Assembly: GCA_963997925.1 (NCBI GenBank)
Contig: CAXEOX010000042.1
Coordinates: forward strand, 1-25,001
DNA from: UBA11650 sp963997925
Lineage (GTDB): Bacteria > Chloroflexota > Dehalococcoidia > Lucifugimonadales > UBA3495
Direction of reading: 5' to 3'
Length of the DNA: 25,001 nucleotides
Shown: piece after piece, positions 7,815 to 16,866 of the stretch
Layout: the number at the start of each line of letters is the position of its first letter
How positions within the stretch are numbered: the first letter of the stretch is position 1
Position numbers and translations under genes: made by a program
The notes under the pieces: generated by a model
What the model saw: only the letters and a program-made list of their open reading frames with translations
What the model was told of the DNA's origin: nothing
Database searches by the model: none

Positions 7815-8540
7815 ATGCCTCAAAGTTGGGTAGACATCAATGTCGGCGGAGACACCATGGAGGCGTATCTGGCCCAGCCGGAAGCGACCGACCCGGCCCC
7901 GGCCGTGGTAGTGATTCAGGAGATCTGGGGAGTTAACTCCCACATCCAATTCTTGACCGACCGATTTCCGGCCCAAGGCTACGTTGGGCTGGCCCCCGCC
8001 ATGTTCCACCGGGAAGGCCGGATGACCATGGGACTGCACGAGGAGATGGACAACGCCGTCGCCAGGATGCAGCGTTGCACCGATGACGGCATCATTGCCG
8101 ACGTCCAAGCGGCGGTGGATTACCTGAAAGCACAACCCTTCGTTCAATCCGACCGCATCGGCATCGTCGGTTTCTGCTACGGAGGCCGGGTTTCTTATCT
8201 AGCAGCCTGCAACGTTTCGGACATCAAAGCCAGCGTTGTCTATTACGGCGGAAGAATCATGGGCTCCTTGGGCGACGGACCGTCTCCCTTCGAACAGTCA
8301 TCCAAGATCACCGCTCCCATGCTTGGCCTGTTCGGCGAAGAGGACCAGAACCCCTCACCTGACGACGTAGCGAAGATCGACGCCGAACTGACCAGACTTA
8401 ACAAGAACCATGAGTTCCATGTCTACCCGGGTTGCGGACATGGCTTCAATTGCAACGCCCGGTCCAGCTACCGGCCCGAATCTGCCCGCGACGCCTGGGG
8501 CAAGGCCATGGCTTGGTTCGAAGCAAATCTGAAGGGATAA
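7815..8540 (+). CDS. Dienelactone hydrolase family protein
   Basis: A 241-residue cytosolic alpha/beta-hydrolase of the dienelactone hydrolase family. The Cys-Asp-His triad is in place: C121 in 'GFCYGGR', D177 in 'GEEDQNP' and H209 in 'GCGHGF'. E36 in 'IQEIWG' is the glutamate that holds the cysteine inactive until substrate binds in the characterised enzyme. Family members hydrolyse dienelactones in the modified ortho-cleavage route for chlorocatechols, but most genomic homologues act on other esters or lactones. The neighbouring MFS carriers fit uptake of an organic acid, and no catechol dioxygenase is present here, so a chloroaromatic role is not supported. Start choice is firm because of the strong ribosome binding site. 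Length is usual for the family. Confidence 0.92.
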   Translation: MPQSWVDINVGGDTMEAYLAQPEATDPAPAVVVIQEIWGVNSHIQFLTDRFPAQGYVGLAPAMFHREGRMTMGLHEEMDNAVARMQRCTDDGIIADVQAAVDYLKAQPFVQSDRIGIVGFCYGGRVSYLAACNVSDIKASVVYYGGRIMGSLGDGPSPFEQSSKITAPMLGLFGEEDQNPSPDDVAKIDAELTRLNKNHEFHVYPGCGHGFNCNARSSYRPESARDAWGKAMAWFEANLKG

Positions 8541-8799
8541 ACCGTATCTAGACTGCGATTTCATCTCTATCTATAAGCTCGGGGGATCGATCCAGATAAA
8601 AGACTACTTCGAGTTTCCTAAATCGTAGACATAACAATAGCGGGGGCGGCCTACGTTGGCGGGCTGTCCCCGTCTATATTCGTCCAGCGCTAGGCGATAC
8701 CATAGAAAGAACCGAGGCCGATGCGCGGCCTTTAAATTAGAATGATGTTTCCGGGCAACACTTATATCCAGCCCGCAACTACTGGAGCAAGCACTTAGT

Positions 8800-10107
8800 A
8801 TGGCAACCCAGGCACCCAGAGAACCAGCAAGCCCGGATCCGTCCAGACCCGCAACGAGCCAGCCTAGACAATCCAGCCTTACCACCCTGAAAAGTTACAA
8901 AGACTTCCGGCTAGTATGGGCCGGAAACTTTATCGCTCTGGGTGGGCAGTGGATCCAGATGTTCAGCATCGGTTGGTTGGTTCTGCTGCTAACCGATGGC
9001 AACGCTGTCCTCACCGGCACCGTCATCGCGATTAGGGCGTTACCCATATTATTCATCGGACCGTGGGCCGGGGTCCTTGCCGACCGCGTGGACCGGCGCA
9101 AGGTGGTGATGGCCACTCAGGCAGTCATGGCCGTGGCCGCATGCTTGTTCGCTTTGTTGGTAGTCGCCAGCGACCTGGAAGCCGACCCGGTTACCGGACC
9201 GCTCCGGCCATGGCACCCGTTCCTCTATATGATAATCTCCGGCATCGCCCACTCCATCATCCAGCCGGTGCGCCAGGCAATGATTGCCAACACCGTCCCC
9301 CGTCATGCTCTTACCAGCGCTTTGGCGCTGAATGGCATGGTCTATCCGTCAACCAGAATCATTGCCCCGGCTATCGGCGGGCTCATCATCGCAACCCTGG
9401 GGTTCAACTGGAACTTCTTTCTTGAAGCCCTGGCGTATGTGGGCATAATCGTTATGTTGATTCCGGTCAAACTCCCCTACCGCACCAAGACATCCGGGCC
9501 ACGGTCCAGTCCGCTCCGCAGCATGCAAGAAGGCTTGGCCTACGTCTGGCGTCAGAAGATAATCCTGCAACTTATCATCATGCTGCTGATTCCAAACATC
9601 GTTTTTCAACCTTTGATATTCCTGCTGCCGGTATTTACCACCGAGGTTCTGGGCAAAGAAGCCGCCACCGGAGGCATCTTGGCGGCGGCCATGGGTGTGG
9701 GCGGAGTTGTGGCAGCGGTCATCATCGCGGGAACAGGGTTCATAATCCGCAAGGGCTTGGTTACCTTTATCGGTCTCGCTGGCGGATCGCTTTTCGTTGT
9801 CCTGTTCTCTCTGGTCCCGTGGTGGATCGCTTCTTTCGCGTTTCTTACAGGATTGGGGTTCTGCCAGTACGCCTTCCGAGTGGCCAACAGCACCCTAATA
9901 CAGACCACGGTGCCCGACGAACTACGAGGCCGGGTGATGAGCATATACATGCTGGACAACGGAATCATGCCGGTCGCGACCCTAGTCCTTGGTTTGCTGA
10001 TTCACATTTGGTCTCCATCGGCTGCCTTTACCTTATTCGGGTCATTAGCGTTGGGCGCGACTTTGATAATGGCGCTTGGATTTAAGCAGGTCCGCCGGTT
10101 GGACTAA
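8800..10107 (+). CDS. MFS transporter, EntS/MFS_3-like exporter
   Basis: A 435-residue transporter with a proline- and serine-rich hydrophilic N-terminus (about 30 residues), then 'YKDFRLVWAGNFIALGGQWIQ', a pattern typical of the MFS_3 group that includes the enterobactin exporter EntS. The helix 2-3 motif 'GVLADRVDRRKVV' is present and about 12 membrane segments follow. It is not closely related to the two upstream MFS proteins. Members of this group export siderophores, antibiotics or other small molecules from the cytoplasm; no siderophore genes are nearby, so the cargo is unknown. A GGAG motif lies 12 bases before the ATG, slightly far; an internal start before the first helix is possible. 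No terminator is obvious before the next gene. Confidence 0.87.
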   Translation: MATQAPREPASPDPSRPATSQPRQSSLTTLKSYKDFRLVWAGNFIALGGQWIQMFSIGWLVLLLTDGNAVLTGTVIAIRALPILFIGPWAGVLADRVDRRKVVMATQAVMAVAACLFALLVVASDLEADPVTGPLRPWHPFLYMIISGIAHSIIQPVRQAMIANTVPRHALTSALALNGMVYPSTRIIAPAIGGLIIATLGFNWNFFLEALAYVGIIVMLIPVKLPYRTKTSGPRSSPLRSMQEGLAYVWRQKIILQLIIMLLIPNIVFQPLIFLLPVFTTEVLGKEAATGGILAAAMGVGGVVAAVIIAGTGFIIRKGLVTFIGLAGGSLFVVLFSLVPWWIASFAFLTGLGFCQYAFRVANSTLIQTTVPDELRGRVMSIYMLDNGIMPVATLVLGLLIHIWSPSAAFTLFGSLALGATLIMALGFKQVRRLD

Positions 10108-10158
10108 CTACCCACCTGCATCCGAGCTTTCCAGACCCCGTTCCCTGTTCGAATCGCA

Positions 10159-10187
10159 TTGACAGTGCATGGGCGTCCTAATACACT
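10159..10187 (+). promoter_or_regulatory. Near-consensus promoter of the ThDP enzyme/molybdenum hydroxylase operon
   Basis: A perfect -35 TTGACA at 10159-10164, an exact 17-base spacer, and -10 TACACT at 10182-10187. Transcription would begin near 10194, leaving a leader of roughly 80 bases before the start at 10273. This is the best promoter match I found in the window. Confidence 0.7.
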
Positions 10188-10272
10188 CGCTGCTAACTAT
10201 CGCCGCACGCCGGGATCGATTTGTGCCATTCGACCGGCGAGCGTGCCAATTGAATACTGAAGGATGAATAGA

Positions 10273-12069
10273 ATGAGCTTGGAAAGACCCGAGTTTGTAT
10301 CCGATCTGGTTATCTATCTATTGAATGAATTAGGAGTGGAGTACGCGCCATTGAATCCCGGCGCAACCATCCGCGGACTCCACGAGTCCGTGGTGAACTA
10401 CGGCAATAACACGAATCCAGAGTTGATCACCTGCTGCCATGAGGAACTGGCCGTGGCCATGGCCGAAGGATTTTACCTAGCCACCGGAAGGCCCCAGGTC
10501 ACGTTGGCCCACAATATCGTGGGCCTCCAACACGCCAGCAAGGCCATCTACGAGGCGTTCCTTAACAACATCCCAATGATTATCCTAGGCGGCACGGGGC
10601 CCTTGGACGCTAGCCACCGCCGTCCCTGGATCGACTGGATCCACACGGCTCAGGTTCAGGGTCAGATCGTCAGAGATTATGTGAAGTGGGACGACCAGCC
10701 TCTGGGGGCGCAAAGCGTGGCGGAATCCGTGCTCCGGGCCTACCAGATAGCCATGACCGAGCCGCGAGGACCGGTATATCTGTGCTTCGACGTTGAGCTA
10801 CAAGAAGCCCGGTTGCCCGACGACTTCGTCTTGCCCGACATCAGCCGCTACCAAGTACCCGCATCGCCACAAGGCAACCCTGAAGCCGTAGAAGAGGCAG
10901 CCAAGGCCTTGATGGCGGCCGAAAATCCGGTCATTGTCGTCGAAGGTCTTGGACGAACACCCGGCGGCTCTGAGACTTTGCAGACCTTGGTGGACCTGGT
11001 AGGCGCTCCGGTGATTGAGATTGGTTCGGCCTACAACCTGCCAAACAGTCATCCGCTTAACGTGACCGGGGCGAACGCCGAAGTGCTGCGGGACACCGAC
11101 CTAGTGCTCGCCGCCGGTGTGAGTAACCTGGAGGCCGTGCTGACAAGATCCGTCGCTTCGGCAAGCGCCACGGCTCCCGTGACACCTCGAGGCAGATCGG
11201 GTTATAACCGGGTATTCGAAAGCTCGATTCCAAGCGGGACCAAGATAATTCAGATCGGTCTGAATGACTATGGCATCAAGAGTTGGCCAAGCAACTACGG
11301 GCGGATCCTGGCCACCGACACGGCCATCTTGGGCGACGAGATTCAGGTTCTGAAACAGATCACCAAAGTGTGCCAAGATTCCATGGATGCCGGGTCACGG
11401 AAGCGGGCCACGGACCGAATTCCCAAGATAACCAAGATTCACTCGGATTTGTACGATGGGCTTCATAAAGAAGTGAAAGAGCGGTTGTGGGACCAGACTC
11501 CCACCTCTACCGCCAGGCTGGCCTCTGAGATATGGGAAGTTATTAAGGACGAAGACTGGGTGCTGGTTCACGGCTCCCTCAGCGGTTGGGAGCGGCGGTT
11601 GTGGGACGTGTCGGATGAGTCCCGATGGGTGGCAGGCGGCGGCGGAACCGGAACCGGCATGGGTGTCGCCATGGGCGCTGCTCTGGCATTCCGGGGAACC
11701 GACAAAGTCTGCGTGAGCATCCAGAACGACGGCGATCTCCTTTACACCGCCGGGTCGCTTTATACCCTGGCTCATCACGATATTCCCATGCTGGTAGTTA
11801 TGTTCAACAACCGTTCTTACTACCAGGATGTTGGACACCAGACAGCCGTTGCCAGTAACCGGGAGAGGTCGGTGGAAACAGTTGGCATCGGAGTAAACAT
11901 CGATGCCCCATTCACCGACTTCGCCACCTTGGCTCACAGCTTCGGTCTGGCCGGCATAGGCCCAATCTTGAACGCCGAAGACATCGGACCAGCCCTTAAG
12001 CAGGGTTTGGAGATAGTCAAGAATGAAAAGCGGACTTGCGTGATAGACACGATTGTCCAACCAAGATAA
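10273..12069 (+). CDS. Thiamine-diphosphate-dependent enzyme (acetolactate synthase-like fold)
   Basis: A 598-residue enzyme with the three-domain fold of acetolactate synthase and benzoylformate or oxalyl-CoA decarboxylases. The N-terminal PYR domain (about 1-170) holds the cofactor-activating glutamate E57 in 'CCHEELAVAMAEGFY'. The central domain covers about 195-340. The C-terminal PP domain (about 410-570) holds the ThDP/Mg motif as 'NDGD' (D486-D488) through N512-N513. The usual first glycine of GDG is replaced by Asn485-Asp486-Gly, still compatible with metal binding. I chose ATG 10273 because GAAGGA ends 8 bases before it; an ATG at 10264 overlaps that site. No acetolactate synthase small subunit or branched-chain genes are near, so a catabolic decarboxylase or carboligase is more likely. 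The molybdenum hydroxylase subunit follows after 36 bases, suggesting one operon. The substrate is unknown. Confidence 0.88.
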   Translation: MSLERPEFVSDLVIYLLNELGVEYAPLNPGATIRGLHESVVNYGNNTNPELITCCHEELAVAMAEGFYLATGRPQVTLAHNIVGLQHASKAIYEAFLNNIPMIILGGTGPLDASHRRPWIDWIHTAQVQGQIVRDYVKWDDQPLGAQSVAESVLRAYQIAMTEPRGPVYLCFDVELQEARLPDDFVLPDISRYQVPASPQGNPEAVEEAAKALMAAENPVIVVEGLGRTPGGSETLQTLVDLVGAPVIEIGSAYNLPNSHPLNVTGANAEVLRDTDLVLAAGVSNLEAVLTRSVASASATAPVTPRGRSGYNRVFESSIPSGTKIIQIGLNDYGIKSWPSNYGRILATDTAILGDEIQVLKQITKVCQDSMDAGSRKRATDRIPKITKIHSDLYDGLHKEVKERLWDQTPTSTARLASEIWEVIKDEDWVLVHGSLSGWERRLWDVSDESRWVAGGGGTGTGMGVAMGAALAFRGTDKVCVSIQNDGDLLYTAGSLYTLAHHDIPMLVVMFNNRSYYQDVGHQTAVASNRERSVETVGIGVNIDAPFTDFATLAHSFGLAGIGPILNAEDIGPALKQGLEIVKNEKRTCVIDTIVQPR

Positions 12070-12105
12070 ACCCAAACCCGGTCAAACAGTATACAGGAGC
12101 TGAAC

Positions 12106-14361
12106 ATGGCTACAACCTACTCTGTAGTAGGCACATCGGTACTTAGGGACGAAGGTCCGGACAAGGTTTCCGGCAACGCGAAATACCCCGCCGATATGGT
12201 GGTGCCGGGGGCGCTTTCGGGAAAGATACTTCGCAGTCCCTTTCCCCACGCCCGCATAGTCAGCATCGACCCATCTAAAGCCCGTGCCCTACCCGGTGTC
12301 CATGCGGTCCTAATCGGCTCGGACCTTCCGGACCGACCAGTGGGACGGCTATTGCGAGACTGCCCCGTACTTGCCCGGGACCACGTTAGGTTCGTGGGCG
12401 AAAAGGTGGCGGCGGTGGCGGCAGATACCGACGAGATAGCCGAAGAGGCTTTGCTGCTTATCGAAGTCGAGTATGAAGAGATTCCGGCCATCTTCGACCC
12501 AACCGAGGCGATGGAAGATTCGGCGCCGACGCTCCACCCGAATAAAGCCGATTACATCGGCCTACCTCAGCCCATCTCCAAGGTCAACAACGTGCTTGCC
12601 GAGAACCACTGGTCCAAAGGCGACGTCGACCAGGGGTTCAGTGAGTCGGACCTGATATTTGAACATTCGTTCAGCGCACAGATGATGCACCAGGCATACA
12701 TCGAACCCCATGCCTGCATCGTAAAGGTGGCTGGCACGGGAAAGGTAGAGATCTGGGCCAACAACAAGGGCCCCTTCATGCTACGTGATCAACTTGCCGC
12801 AGCGGCTGACATCTCCACCGACCAGATCACCCTCTACCCGTGCAATATCGGCGGCGACTTCGGCGGAAAGGGGTCCTTCATGGACGTTCCGTTGTGCTAT
12901 TATCTGTCGGTCCATGCCGGCAAGCCGGTCAAGATGTTCATGGACTACATCCAGGAGTTGATGGCAGGCAATCCCCGCCATCCCGCCGAGATTACGCTGA
13001 AGACCGGAGTTAAGAAGGACGGGCGGATCTGGGCACGTCAAGCCTATGTTGTGTTCAACAGCGGCGCTTACGGCGCTTTCAAGCCCAGGGTATATCTGGG
13101 CGGGTCAGACCATTTAGGGGGGGCTTACCAGATACCCCACGTCAACATCGATAGCTTCATGGTGTACACCAATAACGTTCCCTGCGGACACATGCGGGCA
13201 CCGGCCAAACCCCAAGTCCACTTCGCCGTCGAGTCCCACATGGACATGATTGCCGCTGAGATGGGTATCGATGCCTACCAGTTCCGTCTGATCAACGTCA
13301 TGAAACCCGGTGACTCGACCCCGGTCGGTAAAGAGTTTCAGGAGATCCGGGCCGAGGACACCCTCCGCGGAGCCGCTGAAGCCGCCAACTGGGACGGTCC
13401 CAAGTCCGGGCCATTCTTTGGCCGGGGCATGGCAATCTCGGACCAACCTCCAGGCAGTGGCCGGTCTACCGCTAGGGTCGCGATAGATGCTGAAGGCAAA
13501 GTAGACCTATTCATGTCCCTGTTCGACACGGGTACCGGCGCCCATACGATATTCCGCCAGGTGGTAGCAGAGATTCTGACTATACCGGTGCAGGACGTTC
13601 GGATGGTCATCCAGGACACCGACGCCGTGGAGTTCGACTCCGGTTCCGGTGGCAGCCGCGTCACCTACACCTCCGGACAAGCGGTCCTAGGCGCGTCCAA
13701 CGACCTGCGGGGGAAGCTGGTCTCCAGGGCATCCGAGCTTTTGGAAAGCGATGAGGACCAGGTCGAGTTGGTGGGTGGCAGCTTCGTCGTCAAGGGCGAC
13801 TCATCAAGAACGGTCTCCCTCCAAGACGTTACCGCTCAGGCGGTAACCGACGCCCACGGCCCCATCGAAGGAGAACTCAGCTACACTTCGCCAACGTCTG
13901 AGATTACCGGATTCAGTGCTCAGGTGGCGGAAGTGGAAGTGGACCCGGAGACAGGCCAAGTAACGGTTGTACGCATCGTCACCGCCCATGATGTGGGGAC
14001 TATCCTCAACCCGCTGACCCACCAAGGGCAGATAGAAGGTGGAGTCATCCAGGGTTTGGGCTACGCGCTGATGGAAGAGATAACCACCGAGGACGGACGC
14101 ATCTCCACGTTAAGCTTGGGTGACTACAAGATACCGACCATGCCGGACATCCCCAAACTGGAGACGGTGTTATTACAGTCGGCCTCGGGCCCTGCACCCT
14201 TCGACAGCAAGGGTATCGGCGAGAGCAGCAACGTGCCGGTGGCGGGAGCCATCGCCAACGCCGTGTTCGACGCCGCCGGGGTCCGCATATACGACTTGCC
14301 AATCACTGCGGAGAAGGTTCTTAAGGCATTGCAGGAGAAGGCGGCGCTAGGTAAGGGTTAA
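12106..14361 (+). CDS. Xanthine dehydrogenase family molybdopterin-binding subunit
   Basis: A 751-residue large subunit of the molybdenum hydroxylase family (xanthine dehydrogenase, CO dehydrogenase CoxL, aldehyde oxidase). The N-terminal domain begins 'LRDEGPDKVSGNAKYPADM'. The molybdopterin-contact glycine loop 'GGDFGGKG' lies at 249-256, an 'MRAPAKPQ' block takes the place of the usual arginine/glycine-rich loop, and the catalytic glutamate E706 is in 'KGIGESSNVP'. It lacks the CoxL 'AYRCSFR' active-site loop, so it is not a classic CO dehydrogenase. Such subunits hydroxylate heterocycles or aldehydes using water and pass electrons to a 2Fe-2S and an FAD subunit; neither is encoded in this window. 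A strong AGGAG site at 12095-12099 fixes the start. It follows the ThDP enzyme by 36 bases, which implies linked function. Confidence 0.92.
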   Translation: MATTYSVVGTSVLRDEGPDKVSGNAKYPADMVVPGALSGKILRSPFPHARIVSIDPSKARALPGVHAVLIGSDLPDRPVGRLLRDCPVLARDHVRFVGEKVAAVAADTDEIAEEALLLIEVEYEEIPAIFDPTEAMEDSAPTLHPNKADYIGLPQPISKVNNVLAENHWSKGDVDQGFSESDLIFEHSFSAQMMHQAYIEPHACIVKVAGTGKVEIWANNKGPFMLRDQLAAAADISTDQITLYPCNIGGDFGGKGSFMDVPLCYYLSVHAGKPVKMFMDYIQELMAGNPRHPAEITLKTGVKKDGRIWARQAYVVFNSGAYGAFKPRVYLGGSDHLGGAYQIPHVNIDSFMVYTNNVPCGHMRAPAKPQVHFAVESHMDMIAAEMGIDAYQFRLINVMKPGDSTPVGKEFQEIRAEDTLRGAAEAANWDGPKSGPFFGRGMAISDQPPGSGRSTARVAIDAEGKVDLFMSLFDTGTGAHTIFRQVVAEILTIPVQDVRMVIQDTDAVEFDSGSGGSRVTYTSGQAVLGASNDLRGKLVSRASELLESDEDQVELVGGSFVVKGDSSRTVSLQDVTAQAVTDAHGPIEGELSYTSPTSEITGFSAQVAEVEVDPETGQVTVVRIVTAHDVGTILNPLTHQGQIEGGVIQGLGYALMEEITTEDGRISTLSLGDYKIPTMPDIPKLETVLLQSASGPAPFDSKGIGESSNVPVAGAIANAVFDAAGVRIYDLPITAEKVLKALQEKAALGKG

Positions 14362-14429
14362 CCGGGCGTTTTTCACTGCAGCAGTGAATCAACCGGGAGT
14401 TGGCGGGGAATCCGGATGGGGTCACTTAG

Positions 14430-14542
14430 AGGCCTTGAGATTCCTCGCCGCCTTCGGCTTGTGTCGGAATTACAGAAGGGTTGTTTACGTAATTCCTAAT
14501 GCGGGCATTTGTCGTTCCGAGCGTAGCGAGGAATCTCAGGCA
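14430..14542. repeat. Inverted pair of palindromic repeat elements
   Basis: A perfect 13-bp inverted repeat (TGAGATTCCTCGC at 14436-14448 and GCGAGGAATCTCA at 14526-14538) is the core of two longer, imperfect copies in opposite orientation: forward at about 14430-14470 and reverse at about 14512-14542. They belong to, or are close to, the CTACG-core family. The element fills the gap after the molybdenum subunit gene, where transcripts from both strands converge. The rest of 14362-14616 shows no gene. Confidence 0.6.
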
Positions 14543-14616
14543 TCCGCCGAAGCTATGCCTCTACATCCGGAGCATACGGTGTATTGGATGAGTTTCTAAC
14601 CTCTTTTTATAACGTC

Positions 14617-15615
14617 CTACAACGGCCTGCGGGCAACTATGACGCTCCGTCCATCCGGCATCACATCGCGTTTTATAGACTCGAACCCCGCATCAGTTGA
14701 CCACTCGAGATGTTGTCGCTCGGTGTGCGCCTGGCCACCGTCGTAGATATTCAAGAAAAACAGATTGCTGTTTAGTGCGCTAGCCGGTGACAGGTGATCG
14801 TCGTCTAGAACCCGCCCCACTATGTAGAGCTTTCCGCCTGGCTCCACGGCCTTGATGACATTCTTAATCGCTCTCCGTGCCTCGTCTTGAGAAAACCCTG
14901 AATAAAATTGCACATCACCACCACATCGAAGGACCCATTTATTGACCCGCTGAGGACGTCAGCCGCCATAACGGATACTCGGTCATTTGCTCCGGTCTCT
15001 GCTATGAAGCGTTGTGCGATAGCTAACACTTCAGGTAAATCCCCCACAGTGGCGTGGATGTGAGGACATTCCTCGGTAACACCGATGGCAAGCCCTCCAG
15101 AACCCCCGCCAAGGTCCAGCAGAGTGCGGTAGGCTGAGAAATCATACCTGGTAGGCAGTATTCGTCCGGTGGCCAGGTTAGTCGGATGTAGGCCACGATA
15201 TACCGTCTCTTCCTGCTCGGGGGGTCATCTCGTGGAAGTTTAGCTTGGCTTTGGCTGCTCCGGTCCTGATGGATTCTGAGGTCCTGAGGATTGAGTTCCA
15301 CTGATCGGAAAATTGATGGTGCCTTTCGCCCATATATGTAGCTTTACCACGGACCAGATAATGGTCCGCTTCGGCTGTGTTGGAAAATCGCTGACCTTCT
15401 ACAATCAGCAACCCCGAATCCACTAAAGAGTACAACAAATGCTCTAGTTTGGTTGAACCAACGTCAAGAGTTTGAGCCAACTCCCCAACATCCATCGGTC
15501 CATTGCTCAACAGGGTGAAAAGCTCTAGCTGCATTCCGGCCAGCATTGCGAACGATGGGAACACGGCTGCTCCCAAGTTTTCGATGGTTTCTGGCATGGG
15601 TGGCTGGGTAGTCAT
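14617..15615 (-). pseudogene. SAM-dependent O-methyltransferase-like gene broken by two frameshifts
   Basis: Read from 15615 downward, the first frame gives a winged-helix dimerisation domain ('AVFPSFAMLAGMQLELFTLLS', 'LEHLLYSLVDSGLL') up to 'LNFHEMTP' and stops near 15178. The frame continues after a +1 shift in a six-C run (plus-strand G run 15219-15224), giving 'YRGLHPTNLATG', the SAM motif I 'LLDLGGGSGGLAIGV' and 'FDVVVMCNFIQ'. A second shift of the opposite sign at a T4 run (plus-strand A run 14892-14895) returns to the first frame for 'FSQDEARRAIKNVIKAVEPG' and the C-terminus. Together these make a normal ~333-residue class I methyltransferase of the plant O-methyltransferase/hydroxyneurosporene type. 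As read, it is non-functional; a sequencing or assembly error at two homopolymers is an equal possibility. It begins 3 bases after the SelA-like gene stop, with GGGAGA overlapping that stop. Confidence 0.8.
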
Positions 15616-15618
15616 TTC

Positions 15619-16767
15619 CTATCTCCCGAACAAGTCTGCGATTCTCTGGCCGACAATCTCATCCTCTCCTGGATACAAGCCGAAGGCATGCAGGGTGATA
15701 CACTCCTCGCCTTCCCGGACCCTGGTCCATACGGGGGGGTCGCCGGCCTTCAGACGTGCCACTAGGTCATGATTCGTCATCCCAGTTACCGCCGAGTCAA
15801 TATAGATGTTCACGCCGTAGGGTTGGTGACCAATCACGTTGGTTATGGACTCTATTTTGACGCCGGGAATGCCCATCAAAGGGGCCATCATCGTCCGGCA
15901 TTTTTCCTCGGCGTCGATGAGGCGGTCTTCATGGTTGAGGGTCATCCACCGTCGCACCGCCGCCACCGCCCCGATGATTTCCTGTCGATCGACTTTTTGA
16001 GGACGCCCGATTCCCCGCACCCGCCGCCCCTCGTAACTGGCGAAAGACTGCAGTCCGATCTTGCGAATCATTTCTTGGGACCCTAAAGCAAGTCCCACCG
16101 ACTGGGGAGCCCCCAGGTATTTAGCGGCGATGCACTGGAAGTCGGCACCCATGCGGACATACTTGCCAAAGTTTTCCAGCGGGTATATCTGTCCGGCGGC
16201 GTCCACGGTGACCAACACGCCACGGGCGTGGGCAATCTCTATAGTTTGTTCCAATGAAAGCGCATGAGGATCAATCTCCTGCTCCACGGCGTAGTAGTGG
16301 ACCGCAGCCGTATTGGGGCCGATGGCTTTTTCCAGGTCGTCCGCAGTGGTCTCCTCTTCGGAGCCAAAGTCCACTAGGGTGGCCCCGGCCAATTCCAAGC
16401 AGCGGTCGTACCAGTAGCGCTGCCGGGTCTGGATGAGAATCTCGTTCTTCATGCCGGTTGTGTTGGGCAGTTGCTGAATCTTGTCGTCGTCATCGCCGGC
16501 CATGGCGGCTGCGGTGGCCAGCGTCAGCGCCGAACCCGCTCCGGATGTCAGATAGGCAGCCGGGACATCGACCATCTTGGCGATCGCATCCCCCGCCTTT
16601 TCCTGTAGATCAAGAAGGAATATATAAGCTCCGTCGGCCTGGGCCATCGCCTCTCTGACCTCGGGAAAGGGGGTCGAGCCGCCCAGCATCGTCACGCTGC
16701 CGGTGGCGTTGATCACTGGATTTGCGCCTAGTTCTTTGTAAATCTCGCCCCAAGATGAATCTACCAT
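15619..16767 (-). CDS. SelA/DgaE-like PLP-dependent enzyme (aminotransferase class V-like fold)
   Basis: A 382-residue fold-type I PLP enzyme related to SelA and D-glucosaminate-6-phosphate ammonia-lyase. It begins 'YKELGANPVINATGSVTMLGGS', a hallmark start for this group. The PLP-contact aspartate is D189 in 'VTVDAAGQIYP', and the Schiff-base lysine is K216 in 'CIAAKYLGAPQSVG'. The frame is open back to 16899, but GAGGAG lies 7 bases before the ATG at 16767 and the conserved family start follows it, so I use 16767. Group members eliminate, racemise or transfer on amino acids and amino sugars; a true SelA role is unlikely because the protein is short and no selenocysteine genes are nearby. 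The methyltransferase follows after 3 bases, indicating translational coupling. The substrate is unknown. Confidence 0.88.
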   Translation of the reverse strand: MVDSSWGEIYKELGANPVINATGSVTMLGGSTPFPEVREAMAQADGAYIFLLDLQEKAGDAIAKMVDVPAAYLTSGAGSALTLATAAAMAGDDDDKIQQLPNTTGMKNEILIQTRQRYWYDRCLELAGATLVDFGSEEETTADDLEKAIGPNTAAVHYYAVEQEIDPHALSLEQTIEIAHARGVLVTVDAAGQIYPLENFGKYVRMGADFQCIAAKYLGAPQSVGLALGSQEMIRKIGLQSFASYEGRRVRGIGRPQKVDRQEIIGAVAAVRRWMTLNHEDRLIDAEEKCRTMMAPLMGIPGVKIESITNVIGHQPYGVNIYIDSAVTGMTNHDLVARLKAGDPPVWTRVREGEECITLHAFGLYPGEDEIVGQRIADLFGR

Positions 16768-16837
16768 GATGCTCTCCTCTGCGAATGACCAGGGGATTTC
16801 GCGCCGCAGCGAATGAGTGGCGTGCGGCCGTTCAGTT

Positions 16838-16866
16838 ATGTTATCTGCCGCCGGACTGGCTGTCCA
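16838..16866 (-). promoter_or_regulatory. Candidate promoter of the SelA-like gene
   Basis: On the minus strand, TGGACA (16866-16861), a 17-base spacer, and TAACAT (16843-16838) form a good vegetative-type promoter. It gives a leader of about 65 bases and lies inside the upstream open-frame extension, which supports the shorter start at 16767. Confidence 0.5.

Noticed and set aside
8604..8885. Minus-strand frame of 93 codons before the third MFS gene
   Set aside because: It overlaps the N-terminus of the MFS gene, has no recognisable domain and no convincing ribosome binding site. The gap 8541-8799 otherwise shows only a weak TAGAAT (8738-8743) that may serve the MFS gene.
12106..14361. Aerobic CO dehydrogenase large subunit
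   Set aside because: The diagnostic CoxL loop 'AYRCSFR' is absent, replaced by 'MRAPAKPQ', and no coxM or coxS genes are adjacent.
15023..15301. Separate minus-strand frame inside the methyltransferase locus
   Set aside because: It is the third frame of the broken methyltransferase; the other two frames together carry the family motifs.
15619..16767. Evidence of a selenocysteine system from the SelA-like gene
   Set aside because: The protein is shorter than bacterial SelA and no selB, selC or selD is present; the family also contains lyases and racemases.
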